From: Acestrorhynchus altus
Lineage: Eukaryota > Chordata > Actinopteri > Characiformes > Acestrorhynchidae
Reading direction: 5' to 3'
DNA: 64,000 bases
Assembly: GCA_034509495.1 (NCBI GenBank)
Contig: CM067525.1
Location: 3,899,945 to 3,963,944 of the forward strand
The notes under the pieces: model-generated
What the model was told of the DNA's origin: nothing
Databases searched by the model: none
Seen by the model: the letters and a program-made list of their open reading frames with translations, nothing else
Program-made: the position numbers and the translations under genes
Shown: positions 10,955 to 22,689 of the stretch, one piece after another
Layout of the letters: each line of letters opens with the position of its first letter
How positions within the stretch are numbered: position 1 is the stretch's first letter

Positions 10955-11295
10955 GGGCCTGGTGTCTCATGGTGTAGGGGCAATTTGATGCGATACCCAG
11001 ATCACCGTTGGTCTCCATCACAGGCAGCTCTACATTGCATTAGTGAGGATCTGCAACCAGTGGTTCTACCTTCTCTGAACACACACTCCTGCTCTATTCC
11101 AGCAGGACGACACTCATCCACACTGCCGTCTCAGATCTTGTCTTGAAGACAGATACCTCGCCAGTGGTCAGTCCTCATCTCCCAGACCTGTCCTGATTGA
11201 AAATGTGTGGATGCTACTGGACGCTGTATCTGCTCCACCCCTACACACCATCTGCAGAACTGGTGAGACATTACCAGCTGCGCAACCCAATCCGA
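10955..11295 (+). pseudogene. Tc1-like transposase catalytic-domain relic
   Basis: The plus strand keeps recognisable pieces of a Tc1-like DDE transposase. There is a VSWCRGNL segment near 10970, a QQDD-x-HPH-like block at 11098-11120 (second catalytic Asp region) and LIENVW at about 11192-11210 (third acidic residue region). Stops and frameshifts separate them. The same element family appears at 17729, 23045, 29407 and 41584. It is a dead DNA transposon. Confidence 0.8.
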
Positions 11296-11429
11296 CACTT
11301 TCCTCCCCCGTTACACATTTACACACAAATACGCAAAACCAGTCCAAAACGGTCCACAGATGCTCAGTGTGAACTTTCGTGCTTAAAAGGTTATACTTTT
11401 GTGTCCACTGTCCCTCTCTCACTCACACA

Positions 11430-11463
11430 CACAGACACACACACACACAGACACACACACACA
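11430..11463. repeat. (CA)n microsatellite
   Basis: CA-rich run with GA interruptions. Confidence 0.9.
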
Positions 11464-11586
11464 TAGCATCCAACCAGCTGGCATGAGGTCAACAGCTAGC
11501 TGTGCATCCTTTTCCTCGGGCCGGTCAAAGGATCACAAACAAGGTCTATAAACTAAACACACTTAGAGGTACACAGGCACATGCAT

Positions 11587-12020
<434 letters not shown>

Positions 12021-12099
12021 AGGTCGGTTGGGGCCTCCAACATTCCACGCTTCCATTTCCATGACATTCCCCGATTCCACAAGCAAGAGCCCTTCCTAA

Positions 12100-12505
12100 C
12101 AGCTTTAACCGCCCGTCCACCCACCGGAACGTCTTGGCTGTTGCAGTCAGCTGAGCAGAGAGAAGCGCCGGGTACTTACAACACAGATCGAGGCAGGCGG
12201 AGGACGCGCGGGGACTGCGGGGAGAAGGACAGGGACAGTGAGACACAAAGTCCATCATCAAACAGCCAAGTGCGCGAGCGGACACCTGAGCGCTCACCTG
12301 CGCGCGCGGAGAGCGGCTCAGCGGGAAACCCGGAGGAGAGGGTCCTGTCCCCCCAGCGAGCAGCTCCTCTGTCTTAGTCCACACACACACCTCCTCACAC
12401 ACTGTCACACCACCTCACACACACCTAAACACGCGCGAGCAGCTCCTCACAGATACCTGCTCCGGTCTGCTCACTCCAACCCACAGAGATACGAGGAAAA
12501 GTGAG
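12100..12505 (+). promoter_or_regulatory. CpG-rich segment: candidate promoter and non-coding first exon
   Basis: This is the only extended GC- and CpG-rich block in the window. It contains clusters such as gaggacgcgcggggac and cacctgcgcgcgcggagag, in contrast to CpG-poor surroundings. It ends in gaggaaaagtgagg at about 12491-12504, where AAA|GTGAGG could serve as a plus-strand splice donor. No start codon followed by a credible protein is visible, so a 5' untranslated exon is the simplest reading. Orientation and gene identity are inferred, and a CpG-rich repeat remains possible. Confidence 0.45.
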
Positions 12506-12506
<1 letters not shown>

Positions 12507-12549
<43 letters not shown>

Positions 12550-12560
12550 GAGAGGCTACA

Positions 12561-12643
<83 letters not shown>

Positions 12644-12740
12644 ACAGAGAAACAGAGAGACAGAAAGAGAGAACAGAGAGAACACAGAAACACACACAGA
12701 AAGAGAGAAATACACACACAGAGGCAGAGGGAGAGAGAGT
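12507..12740. repeat. (GA)n purine tract
   Basis: Several GA runs are interrupted by short AC-containing words. It splits the CpG-rich region. The Arg/Glu and Leu/Ser frames on the two strands are not genes. Confidence 0.97.
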
Positions 12741-12778
12741 GAGGGAGACCCAATAAACAAGTAAATATTTTAATATAA

Positions 12779-12809
12779 ACATATATATATATATATAAAT
12801 TAGTGTGTG

Positions 12810-12869
<60 letters not shown>
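12779..12869. repeat. (AT)n(GT)n microsatellite
   Basis: A short AT run, a spacer and a long GT run of about 24 dimers. Confidence 0.97.
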
Positions 12870-12870
<1 letters not shown>

Positions 12871-12954
12871 ATGAAATGAAAGTATCTGTTGATTTTCCTT
12901 TGATCTGATGTGTTTTGATGATTGTTGTTGTTAAAATGTATCAGTTGGTTGTTT

Positions 12955-13025
12955 GTTGACGGAGCGCGAGACTCTCCGGGACAGAGCGCGCATGCGCTCC
13001 GAGGACGCTTCACACTCGGGGCACC
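12955..13025. promoter_or_regulatory. NRF1-type palindrome in CpG-rich patch
   Basis: GCGCATGCGC at 12988-12997 is a full palindromic match to the NRF1 core and sits in a CpG-dense patch (gagcgcgag, gaggacgc). NRF1 sites are typical of vertebrate CpG-island promoters. Together with the block at 12100-12505 it supports a promoter here. Binding itself is inferred. Confidence 0.5.
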
Positions 13026-13057
13026 TGCAGTTCCATCACCAACCGCTTGATGGCCAA

Positions 13058-13088
13058 GAGAGAGAGAGAGAGTGAGCGAGAGAGAGTG

Positions 13089-13125
<37 letters not shown>

Positions 13126-13216
13126 CAGACAGGGAGAGTGAGACAGACAGAGGGAGAGAGAGAGAAACAGAGAGACAGACAGACAGAGGGAGAGAGAGAA
13201 ACAGAGAGAGAGAGAG
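13058..13216. repeat. (GA)n purine tract with CAGA interruptions
   Basis: GA repeats with interspersed ACAG words. The 63-codon frame through it is an artefact. Confidence 0.97.
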
Positions 13217-13483
13217 GCTGGCAGTGATTAGTGTGTGACAGTGTTTATCTGCTCGATCGATCGATCTGTTTTCCGATTGAAATCGATCCGTTTAGGCAGA
13301 TTTACAGCGACGCTGCTCAGAAACATTGACAGAAAAGTTGCCGGTTAAAGTGCTGCGTAGCCTGGATTTGGAGGAGAGCAGAGAAGAGCTACAGCCCAGG
13401 CCTCAGTCATGGTCCACGTGCACCTCTGACCCACCCACAGTGCGTTCACAGTCATCATGCAGAAACACCCCTGCTGAAAAGGC

Positions 13484-13945
13484 TCCATATCTCAGGATCA
13501 GTGTGACCTACAGACATGGTACACATATCATCACAAACTACAAGGTTACCATACTTGACCATAATAATCACTGTGTTCATCATTGAGCTCGGAAAAGTTC
13601 CAGCTGGATTAAATCCCAGTTTAAATGCCAGAGCAGCTTCCAGTGCATGTTTACTGCTCTGTCCATGGGTAGATGCTCAACCTGCAAAGAGACTGGGAGT
13701 GGGAGGGGCTGTTCAGTGTTCAGTGTTCACATTTCAGTACTCTCAAGTATATTCTGAAGATCATAAACATCCTTCTAATCTATTCTAATGAATCTAATCA
13801 TTTCAAATTTCCAATAGGAGTAGATTTTTGATCGAAACATCTCAAGAAACCAAGGATCTCCTGAAAGAACAGTATCTGGCATGCGTGACTGTCTCCTATC
13901 AACACGAAAAACATCCCACAGAATTGGCCTAGGCTTCTTAAAGTC
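13484..13945 (+). repeat. Family F dispersed repeat, copy 1
   Basis: It opens with atctcaggatcagtgtgacc and contains cttccagtgcatgtttactg and tgactgtctcctatc. These words recur in the same order at 24545, 38195, 42590, 46425, 48660, 50178 and 62815. The central GC-box segment found in most copies is largely deleted here. No terminal repeats or coding capacity were seen, so class is unknown. Confidence 0.8.
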
Positions 13946-14574
13946 TCAGTACAACACTGAACCATATTCATGAATCCACAAAGCTGTCTTAACCCTGGTG
14001 CACCAGCCCATCACAGAATATAGGTCAGTTTAACTAAAACTCTTAATGAGCCCGGAATCTTCAGCCAGCCCTCTCCAGCTCGCCTTCATTATTAGCAACT
14101 TTGAAGGTGAAGTACTACTTCAATAAAAGCAAGGTTAGCATTTTTGACTCAAGTATTTCTCCAAAAGGCCAATCAGCAGCATTGACGTTTCGGATAAACT
14201 GTCCTTTCATGTCCAGCATTAGCAGTGGTCTGCGAGAATAAGCATAAGAAGAAGGCCTTTTTACTGCATTGTTAGTTGACGAGTCGCAGCCCCAACTCAG
14301 GTTGACCCACATAACAAAGTGGCGTAGAGTGCTGATTATCCCGCTCAGGCCTGTTTGAAGCTGGAACAGAACCAAAAGATGGATTGGTTTGCGGTCCGTG
14401 AAGACCGCACAGGGATGACCTCGCGCAGGTTTACTCCTCGAAATCTGCCCCTTTCCAAGATGGATCGTGTTTGGAGAAACACCTGCAACAAATTGCAGAT
14501 GATAAGCGAGCCCTTAGTTAATCAGATCAGGTGCTGGCAGAACCAAAAAATAATTAACTTTTCTGGAAGATGAG

Positions 14575-14905
14575 GGCATGTGGAAGCCTGCACAGTGGTG
14601 CAGTCAGCCAGAACATTAGCACCACTGGTGAAGGAAAAACAACTGACCAGTGGAAATTGTAATGGCTAAACAACTGACTGGGTCAGACCATCTCCGAAGC
14701 ATCAGGCAGGTCTGGTGGGGTTTTCCCAGTATGCAGTGGTCAGTATCTACCAAGACTGCTCCGTAGGAGGGCAACCGGTGAATCAGTGACAGGGTCATGG
14801 GCACCTATTGATGCACAACTTACAAGACTTATCGGACATTATTCTCGGTGCCAGATGACACAGGACACTTTCAGAGGTCTTGTGAGGTCCATGCCTTGAA
14901 TGGTC
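14575..14905 (+). pseudogene. Tc1-like element, internally deleted
   Basis: The left half (gtgcagtcagccagaacatt to gacagggtcatgggc) resembles the DNA-binding N-terminal region of a fish Tc1-like transposase gene. At about 14805 it jumps to a C-terminal region (cttacaagacttatcgg through tgaggtccatgcc). The entire catalytic core is therefore missing. This is a typical deletion derivative. Confidence 0.7.
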
Positions 14906-14974
14906 ATTCAACATTTTCATCTACTGTCTCTGTGGTTAGTGCGGTGGTAGCTCTGCCCTCTGGTTGAACATGGT

Positions 14975-15092
14975 CAGTGAATTGGCCCCTAGGTGTGAGT
15001 GTGAGTGTGATTGTGTGTGTGATACCGTCCAGGGGGTATTCCTGCCTTGTGTCCATTGACTTGAGGTGGACTCTGGATCCCCCATAAGGCCC
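14975..15092 (+). repeat. Family H teleost interspersed repeat fragment
   Basis: The order is ttggcccctaggtgtgagtg, a GT-rich stretch, ccgtccagggggtattcctgcc and a ggactctggatccccc segment. It follows the ubiquitous fish repeat in which gttaattggc..., cctgtccagggtgtac... and ggctccagc... occur in sequence. I do not assign its class. Related fragments are at 30915, 48763 and 62395. Confidence 0.6.
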
Positions 15093-16652
15093 TACTACAT
15101 CAAAAGCCGAAGCAGATTTAAGTTAAACGTCTCCAGTGTTTCGGAGTGTGTCCTCGTGAGACTTAACACTGCAGTATACATAGACTCTTGAGGACAAATT
15201 AAAACTAACAGCTGTTCTCTGATCACAACCGTTCAGTACCACTTTTGTTACCATACCAATGGCTTTGGTTCGTTATATTTAAATAATTAATTAACTGAAA
15301 CGGAATAATAATGAACTGAGAACACCCAGTTGTCATGCAACCAGTGAGGGCTTTCTAGATCCCACTGAAACCAGCAGGAGCTGGAGTGGAAGGAGGTTTC
15401 AAGGAGAGAACAGCAGCATATCGATAACTCATTCATTCTCAACCACGTCACATTTAGCCAAAGGTCGAGCTGAAAGAACAGTCAATGTGCAGGGTCCAAC
15501 CGTCCTTCTTTGGCAAGACAGGAACGAGGACACCACTTGTGTGCGAGTGTGTGGGAGAATGTGTGTGTGCATGTATGTGTGTGTGTGTGTGTGGGGGCGA
15601 AGGATAAGGGTGTACGGACCAAGGTTAACCTTGTCCCCCAGGGGTTGGAGTATTTTATTTGTACAAATTTACTCCAATGTTGCACAAAAAAACAACATAG
15701 ATATGATATAAACAAATAATTTTGCTACAGTCAGGCTTTTATATTAGCGACCGCTTTAAAAAACGCTGCCTTAAAGCTTTTGAAGGTTTGTTTGGTTGTC
15801 CAATAACTTTAGTCCCAGTGATTTGGGCAGAAATTGGTGCCAAACTAGAAAAATGCACATTAAAAATGATAATGTTAATAACAAACACATGGAGGCGGGG
15901 CTTCTAAGCATGTTCATCATGGGCTTGTCTGCAGACACCATCATGCTGACCAGTGGCAGGTCACCACCCCTTTGTTTCGTGGTCAAGACTGTCAGAACCA
16001 AGCCTAGGACACGTCAAGAGTGAAGACTAAGACTCTTAGAGTCCAGAATTGCTTGCAATTCATTTTACTTTCATCAACCCGTCAGAACAAAATTGTCACC
16101 TTGCATGTTTAAGGTGGTAGTAAATCCAGGCTCCTTCAGGTGGCACCTCCATCACCTGGCCGGGGATTCCAGGGCTATATCCCTGAATATTTGTAATGAG
16201 CCCCTCCACCCCCCCCGCTCCCCGCAATAGAGACCACCAGGAGACCACCTGGTAGATAGAGTCCCACTTCCAGTCTGTTATAAACATCACGAAAGCACCC
16301 ACACATGGCAAAGCCAAATAAAACTAAAAGGCGGGACTTTGAACCATGCGAGTATCACAGGGCTTTCCTGACCCAGCTTCAGAACCGTTCATAATCAGCA
16401 TGCCCACCAAATGCTCCAACCACATGCTGGCTTTGATGCATTAAAGAGCTACTCCACAGATCAGCAGAGCTGAGTGGGAAATTACACAGGTTTTTAGGGT
16501 GAGATGGTAAGAAATGTACCAATCATGATCTCAGGGACTAATTTTATTGCAGTTTAATACAGTCATGGTGATGTTAAAATATGCTGGGACGATTTAAAAC
16601 ATATATATTGAAAGTGTGTCTCCACAGGCATTATATTGATGGACTTTTTATT

Positions 16653-16656
<4 letters not shown>
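15093..16656. other. Mostly unassigned stretch
   Basis: Only a short GT-rich run at about 15565-15592 was recognised. Small open frames (up to 77 codons) show no domains. Confidence 0.45.
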
Positions 16657-16706
<50 letters not shown>

Positions 16707-16722
16707 ATATATATATATATAA
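16657..16722. repeat. (CT)n(AT)n microsatellite
   Basis: About 22 CT dimers followed by about 9 AT dimers. Confidence 0.97.
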
Positions 16723-16767
16723 TTTTTTCCCCAATAGTCAGGACACCACAAGTGTTATGTAGTGACA

Positions 16768-16873
16768 ATGAGGTGTTTAAACACTCCAGCAGCACTACTG
16801 TATCAGATCCACTCGTATGACACCCCCCCTCCCCCACATAATAGCTGCTATGTGGTGGTCCTGTGGGGTTCTT
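16768..16873 (+). mobile_element. Family G repeat, copy 1
   Basis: The words gtgtttaaacactccagcag, cagatccactcgtatgac and tgtggtggtcctgtgggg occur in the order of a common fish repeat that I recall as an inverted-repeat element. Opposite-orientation copies are at 17650 and 33757. No coding sequence. Confidence 0.65.
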
Positions 16874-16879
16874 ATCCTT

Positions 16880-16915
16880 CCCCCCCACACACACACAGAC
16901 ACACACACACACACT
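16880..16915. repeat. (CA)n microsatellite
   Basis: Short CA-rich run after a poly-C stretch. Confidence 0.85.
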
Positions 16916-16994
16916 GTATTTATCTTACCTCCCTCCATTTTATTTCATTTCATTTCCACTTTCCATCCCAATATGTGCCGTTGCTGTGCTCTGC

Positions 16995-17186
16995 GGTGTC
17001 GACCAGAGGAGGATGGGTTCCTCTCTTGAGCCTTGGTTCCTCCAAATCTGAGGGAGATTTTCCTTGCCACTGTTTGCCCGCTGGCTGCCCATTTGAGGCT
17101 CGGACCCGGATCTTTGTAAAGCTGCTTTGTGACAACTTCCTGTTGTAAAAAGCGCTGTATAAATAAAATTTGATTGATTGATTGAC
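16995..17186 (+). mobile_element. Retroposon 3' end with (ATTG)n tail
   Basis: The order is cgaccagaggaggatggg, ttttccttgccactgtttgc, ctttgtaaagctgctttgtg and aagcgctgtataaataaa, ending in ATTG tandem units. It matches the very common fish LINE 3' end that I recall. The first word of each unit is at the 5' side, so the insertion is in plus orientation and 5'-truncated. Confidence 0.75.
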
Positions 17187-17649
17187 ACACACACACGACC
17201 AAAATCCCCAATATAAGTTTAACTGTTGCAAATAAACATTAATATCTGCACCTTAAAACACTGTCCCCCGTCTCAGAGTCGAGCTTTCTAAAACCCATCC
17301 TGGAATCATTTCAAATCCAGTTATCCTGAGTGAGAAGTGGTCACAAAGCTGGAAAGGGCAATCTCAGCCTGGAACAGGATTGAGTGAATCAGAATTGTTT
17401 CCGGATCCTTCACATTGAACTGATTCTCTACAGAGACAGCAGCAGCTTAAGTTTGGCCTTTGATTTCCATCTCTGAGTCAGATCTGACCCTCCATAATGT
17501 AGCAATATCAGCATCGTGAGAAGTCAAGACGCAGAGAAAACGAATCTGCAACCTTACATGACCACAACTGCAGTTTGCAAATACTGACCGCAACTGCTTA
17601 TACACTCTGCATACTTGATTCTCCTCCTTTCACCCCATTCTCCAAGGTG
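17187..17649. other. Unassigned non-coding stretch
   Basis: No feature recognised. Confidence 0.45.
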
Positions 17650-17728
17650 CAGGACCCCACAGGACCACCACAAAGCAGGTATCATTTGGGTGGTGGGTCA
17701 TTCTCAGCACCGCAGTGACACCGACATA
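17650..17728 (-). mobile_element. Family G repeat, copy 2 (partial)
   Basis: The words caggaccaccacaaagcagg and gtggtgggtcattctcagca match 33757-33830 and the reverse of 16768-16873. Confidence 0.65.
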
Positions 17729-17935
17729 GAATCCCTGCCATGAGAGGCAACACGTGTGGTCACAGGATGTGCTGCACACATCGCTGAGCTGTTACTGTCC
17801 CTCGTATCATTAAGATTGACCGACTGTCGTACGCGATGGCTTTCCAGATCATCACACAAGCAGTGGGGGCAGGATTGCTCACCACATGGTCTCCATACCT
17901 GAGCCCAACCATTGTCTGATTTCAAACGGAAACTT
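17729..17935 (-). pseudogene. Tc1-like transposase relic
   Basis: The minus strand reads CGEQSCPHCLCDDLESHRVR-like sequence, similar to the element at 41584-41880 on the nucleotide level (gaccgactgtc, atggct, atcatcacac, gcagt, ggggca). It abuts the family G copy directly. Only the N-terminal half or a spacer region of the element is left. Confidence 0.6.
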
Positions 17936-18074
17936 CATGGTTAAAGATAAAGTTCCAGTCTATTGTAGGGCTGGATGATATATTGATATTTATTTTGTTA
18001 TTAAAATATTGAATCATTCATCGTGGTTAACCCTGAGGGAACCCTCATGTCTCGCAGTCAACGATCTCTCACCA
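17936..18074. other. Single degenerate unit related to the 58-bp repeat
   Basis: gggctggatgatatattgat at 17969-17988 resembles one edge of the 58-bp family in the 6458 orientation. Only one unit is visible. Confidence 0.35.
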
Positions 18075-18185
18075 AGTACACGACCCAAAAGTAGCCTCTG
18101 AGAGGAGGGGCAGTGAGGGAAGCACTTTTACCCTGTTGTGTTCCAAGTCCCAGTGTTGTTTACATATCTGCCTGAGAAATTGAGC
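18075..18185 (+). mobile_element. Family B repeat, copy
   Basis: It begins gtacacgacccaaaagtagc and shares an internal acttttac segment and a terminal tttacatatctgcctgaga segment with 38855-38998. The class is unknown. The conserved outer word may be a transposon end. Confidence 0.65.
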
Positions 18186-18614
18186 ACGATTGTTAGCCAT
18201 TTAGTGGATTTGCATATCCTGTGCAACGTCTGGAGAATAAATTGGGACATCTAAAGCAACGCTGAACTGCTGGTCTGTTCCAGGAAACGCACAACATCTG
18301 GCCACTCTAACCTGAATGCAGCGACGTGCATTTAACAAACACGTCCTTCTGCCCCTGGAACAGTGACGACGGCGCTGCGTTTTGGTGTAGAAGTGAGTTA
18401 GCAGACATTATATTATATACACCTCCTTTCTTCCAGCTCTTCTCTCTCTTTCATCTTTGAGCTAAATCAGTGGATCAGAGGCTCAAATTCTGCCTCTCGC
18501 CGTCTCCCGTCTGATTTCTCGTGGATTATAGGACAAAAGGATTTACATATTATTTCACTTGGCGAGATTTCTGTTAGTTCATAATTCATAATTTTATATG
18601 CTCGGTGTGTTTCA

Positions 18615-18666
<52 letters not shown>

Positions 18667-19149
18667 GCTCATTTGCCCAGAAAGAACTTATATTTGTTAT
18701 TATCATTACTATGATTTCGACACAGAGGAGTGAAGCACAGGAGATTATACTGTATTACATCAGAACAGATTTAATGTTCCTCCAGGTTAAATAAAGAGGC
18801 CTAAATAAATAAATTCTGATAAAGCTGACGCAGAACCCAAGACACACCGAGTTAACGCTGCTCTCAGACAATATATCGCAAATCCTCAACACACCAGAAT
18901 GCAGGAGAGAACTTCTGCAACAACAGATGGGACATACTGGGTGAGGTTGTTCCTAGCACTGATCTAAGTCTCTGCTAGTAGAAAGAGAGGGAGAGACAGA
19001 GAGAGAGATGTGTGAGTCTTGGTTTCTCTCAGAGGTTCCTCTTTATGCTCTGATGGACTTTCTCCATTTGAGTTGGTTTCTCACAGATGTTCTCCCCTGT
19101 GCTCTTATTTAGTCCAGGTTTTAAGGTCGGTGTCTTGATTTCTTTCAGC
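18186..19149. other. Mostly unassigned stretch with a (GT)24 tract
   Basis: The GT microsatellite is at 18617-18664. The remainder shows no repeat family or exon. Confidence 0.5.
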
Positions 19150-19345
19150 AATATTGAGTCTTGGTTTCTATTACTGGTTCTTCATGCTCTTACTGAGTTT
19201 GAGTCTTGGCTTCTCTTACTGGTTCTTCTTCATGCTCTTACTGAGTTTCAGTCTTGGCTTCTCTCACTGGTTCTTCTTCATGCTCTTACTGAGTTTGAGT
19301 CTTAGCTTCTCTTACTGGTTCTTCTTCATGCTCATAGAGGTTCCT
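19150..19345 (+). repeat. 48-bp minisatellite with open hydrophobic frame
   Basis: The word gagtcttggcttctc recurs at 19201, 19249 (cagtctt variant) and 19297, an exact 48-bp step, with a shortened copy starting at 19156. Since 48 is divisible by three, the plus strand stays open and would give a 16-residue repeat containing YWFFFMLLL. There are about four copies. Diverged cousins may extend left to about 19020. No evidence of expression. Confidence 0.88.
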
Positions 19346-19698
19346 CTCTATGTTCTTAGTTATATTTCTAGCCAGAGTACAAATAAACCAAATTCTAGAA
19401 ATGTCTTTGGATACATTCATAAGACCCCGTATAGTCCAAGCTAGTATGAACACCAGTATGAAGAGAGGAATTGATGTTGAGGGATTGTGTGGAGTGACAA
19501 AGTGCAACCTGACATGTCATAGTACAAGAAGAAATGTTGGATCAAGTTTGACTTCGAGGGAACAGAAGCACTCTCCGTGATCTCCACTCTGCTGATCTTT
19601 TGGACTCCTGGGCCTGGGTTGAGAAAAGTGGACCCAAGTCCAAGCCTTTGTTTCCAAATCAATATGGGAGTTTTAAAGTAAGTGGCTGAGTGTGAGTC

Positions 19699-19757
<59 letters not shown>

Positions 19758-20514
19758 GTGTGTGTGGTATATAGGTACCATATGAAGGTTTATGTATGCT
19801 GAGTGCCTTCTCTCTCGCTCTCGCCTCAGGGCGAAAAGGAAGTGCTTGTGTCCACACAGCCATGTGCTTACCCAGACGGAAAACTGGATAATGGGAACGG
19901 GAAGCAAATCTTTCCATGCCGACGTGCTGAAGTCCACTTTAACACTAAACATTTCTGTTGCTTTGCTGTATTTTTTTTTCCTCATGTCTGTCAGATGTTT
20001 TCATCTATTGTCAATCCAGGTTTGAAAGGTCGGCTTTATTCGTCAGATGCAGCCAGTCAGAATAAGAACAGGTACAATGGACTGTCAGAGGCTCCTCAGT
20101 GGCTTACAATGAAAGGACTATATGTCCTACAAAGGTGGACAAACACCTATTTGGAATTATTAACGAATCTGACTTTCCAAACCTTACGGGTATAAAGTAT
20201 CTTGATTTGAGCTTTAATACTTCTTTACTAAACAGAGTAAACGAGAGACACTCAGAAGATGCGAGGAACACCACGACAATATGGATTTGCATGTAGGGTT
20301 TACAGTGTCATTCTTCAGTCCAGATATCAAACAACAGCTGAGCGAGTCAAAGATGAGCTCATTTCCAAAAGGTATGAAGGCAAAGATTCATTTCTTTAAT
20401 ATTATAAGCAAGAATCCTTTTTTTTTCTTCTTTCTTTTAGTAGTTTACAGTGTTGTAGCACCTGAGTGTTTGGGTTCCGGGGGATTATTCACTCATTCCT
20501 CCTTAAGCAGTTTC
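19346..20514. other. Unassigned stretch with a (GT)n tract
   Basis: A (GT)27 microsatellite lies at 19701-19755. The rest is unassigned. Confidence 0.5.
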
Positions 20515-21037
20515 ACGGTCGAGTTTGGAAACTGCTCCGCTCAGGATCGGAAGTGTCTGCAGCAGGTGATAAGGACAGCTCAAAAAAAATCTTAGGAATG
20601 GCCCTTTCACCAACATTTACCACTCCAGGCTCCTCAAAATCATCAAGGATAAAACTCATCCACAACACAACCTCTTCGCAAGTCTCCCGTCGCGCAGACG
20701 ATACAGGAACTGAAATCAAGAACCACCAGTTTACGGAACAGTTTCTTCCACCAGGACAACAGGGCTCTGAACACCACACACCTGCCTCCAAGCACCAATT
20801 CATCTCATGCACCCAACCAGACAACACACACCTCGGTCCACACCTATTCCTGTCTTCACAAGACAAAATGTCCATCAGAACGTTACAAAAAGTACACTGC
20901 TCTTTGTAGAAATTGAGGAGGAAAAAAAAAAAACCCAAAAGAAAATAAACTATTGCACATGGTTGAGATTAAGATTAGGAATTTCATTGCACACGTGTCC
21001 CTCTGTGTATATGACGACAAATTTCCAATCTTGAAGA
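20515..21037 (+). pseudogene. LINE 3' end: reverse-transcriptase C-terminus plus 3' UTR
   Basis: The plus strand contains DRKCLQQVIRTAQK followed, in shifted frames, by a segment resembling HPSTT and LKSRTTSLRNSFF. That is the order of the C-terminal end of a CR1/L2-group fish LINE. A 3' UTR then ends in catggttgagattaag, cattgcacacgtgtccc and tatatgacgacaaatttcc, like the usual 3' terminus. It is 5'-truncated and frameshifted. Confidence 0.75.
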
Positions 21038-21721
21038 AGGTTCTAGTTCAACCAACCTTTATTTTCACTCCAAGATACATTGAGGGTGTGTCATTTCAGA
21101 TGCAGTTGAGCATTTACAGCCCAAAGGGATCGAAAACAGAAAATATGATTTAGATTTAACAAGGATACATTAAATGAAAGGGCTTCAAAAAACGTTGATT
21201 TTCGATAAAGATATTTTAAGAAAAAGGTCTTTAAATAAGAAATGGATAAAAAATATCCGTTAAACTGCTATAAAATAAATAATAAACACATTTAAAATAA
21301 CAATAGTAAAAGTAAATGATAAAAAATAAAAATGATAATGAGGAACCAACGGTGTGTGAGATTCAGCGTGTAAAATATTTTATATGTAAAAATATAAAAA
21401 AAAAAATACTATATTTGGGAAAAGACGAAGGAAAACGGTGCACAGATGGCGCTAGCTGAGAAAAACACGGATGTAAAGAAAACTGCCGTTCACTTGAATC
21501 TTTTTTGTGTGCAAAATTCTGCATCTGTCTCTTTTTCATGACAGTCTTTAGATACTGTAAGCTTTCTGCCAAACGTTGCCACTTGATTAGAAACACTCTG
21601 AGCCACCTTGCTTGGAAGTCAACCGTGGAGGCGATGAAGACAAGAAAATAAGGCGGATCCGTCAACAGCCAATGCACAATTCGTCTCTCAGAACTTACCA
21701 CCTGACACGAAGGTGAAAACG
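21038..21721. other. Unassigned AT-rich stretch
   Basis: A-rich, with several poly-A runs. The 175-codon minus frame at 21363-21890 overlaps the adjacent transposon and has no recognisable domain. Confidence 0.5.
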
Positions 21722-21917
21722 CACACTCAGCCTGTCCAGTCCCTGTAGAGAAGTGCTGCCAAAAGAATAGGACTCTTTGGAACATGAAACTACTGGCACT
21801 ATGCCAGGGGTTGTCGAGAGGGGTATAAAGCCCCCCAGCACTGAGCTGGAGAGTAGTGGAACTATGTTTGTGGGAATGACGGAGCTCCATCCAACACCTC
21901 AGGGATGATTCTGGGGA
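21722..21917 (+). mobile_element. Family A Tc1-derived element fragment
   Basis: Shares ccctgtagagaagt, aataggactct, gaggggtataaagcccccca and ggagctccatccaaca with the other copies (22690, 55725). Both termini are missing. Confidence 0.75.
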
Positions 21918-22469
21918 TCACTGATAATTCAAGACACTTCAAGAGTTTTGCAGCTTGGATGTTGATACTGTCTGTAGGTTCCTCTGATCGCGAGATATTA
22001 AGTCTCGAAAAGGACATCAAAGGGGTTATTACTACAGTATTGCAGACATATTCTGTACATGCAAACCGACCCTCCTCCCCTTATCTTCTGCGAGTGGTAT
22101 CTGCTCTTTTATTTCCCTGGATGGTTTGTTCTGTACTGCACGTTCGACAGAAATAACACAACCAAGCTAAGGCTGCCAAGGAGTGGAGCTTCCATACCAG
22201 TGCTTTTGGACCCCTGTTTGGGGTTTTCTCGCCTAAAATATGTTCAAATGAGTAATGAACCTTAAACTACACCTCGGCAACTGCTGTAGCGTGCCATACC
22301 CAAAGGAAAGCAGTGTGTGAGAGAAATGAAAGGCGAAGAAGAGTGAAAAATGTGTACTAGAAAAGCGTTAATGAGACGTGATGGGTACCTTCATGTATGC
22401 TTCAAAATATGGCATTGCAAGAGGTTAAATGCTGTCTCTCTCACTCTGTGTCTCTGCATCTCACATGCA

Positions 22470-22470
<1 letters not shown>
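21918..22470. other. Unassigned stretch
   Basis: A short match to family F in reverse (ctgtctgtaggttcctctga near 21970-21990) is the only repeat hint. Confidence 0.35.
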
Positions 22471-22510
<40 letters not shown>

Positions 22511-22520
22511 TCTCTCTCTC
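22471..22520. repeat. (CT)n microsatellite
   Basis: About 24 CT dimers with one CC interruption. Confidence 0.97.
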
Positions 22521-22689
22521 TGCTGCGATTATAATTAGCCTCATATGTCATAATCATCACATTCGTCTCTCGCCAGACTTCAAGTCAGACCAGATCAACC
22601 CACTCAATTTAATAACGGTATCCCGCCACCCACTGCCTCTCCAACGAAACAACCTCACCACTGCATTTACAGCCACGCATTCTAAACTC

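Noticed and set aside
12471..13124. 217-codon minus-strand frame over the CpG-rich region
   Set aside because: Most of it is GA/CT and GT repeat. The short non-repetitive part shows no domain and no splice-bounded exon.
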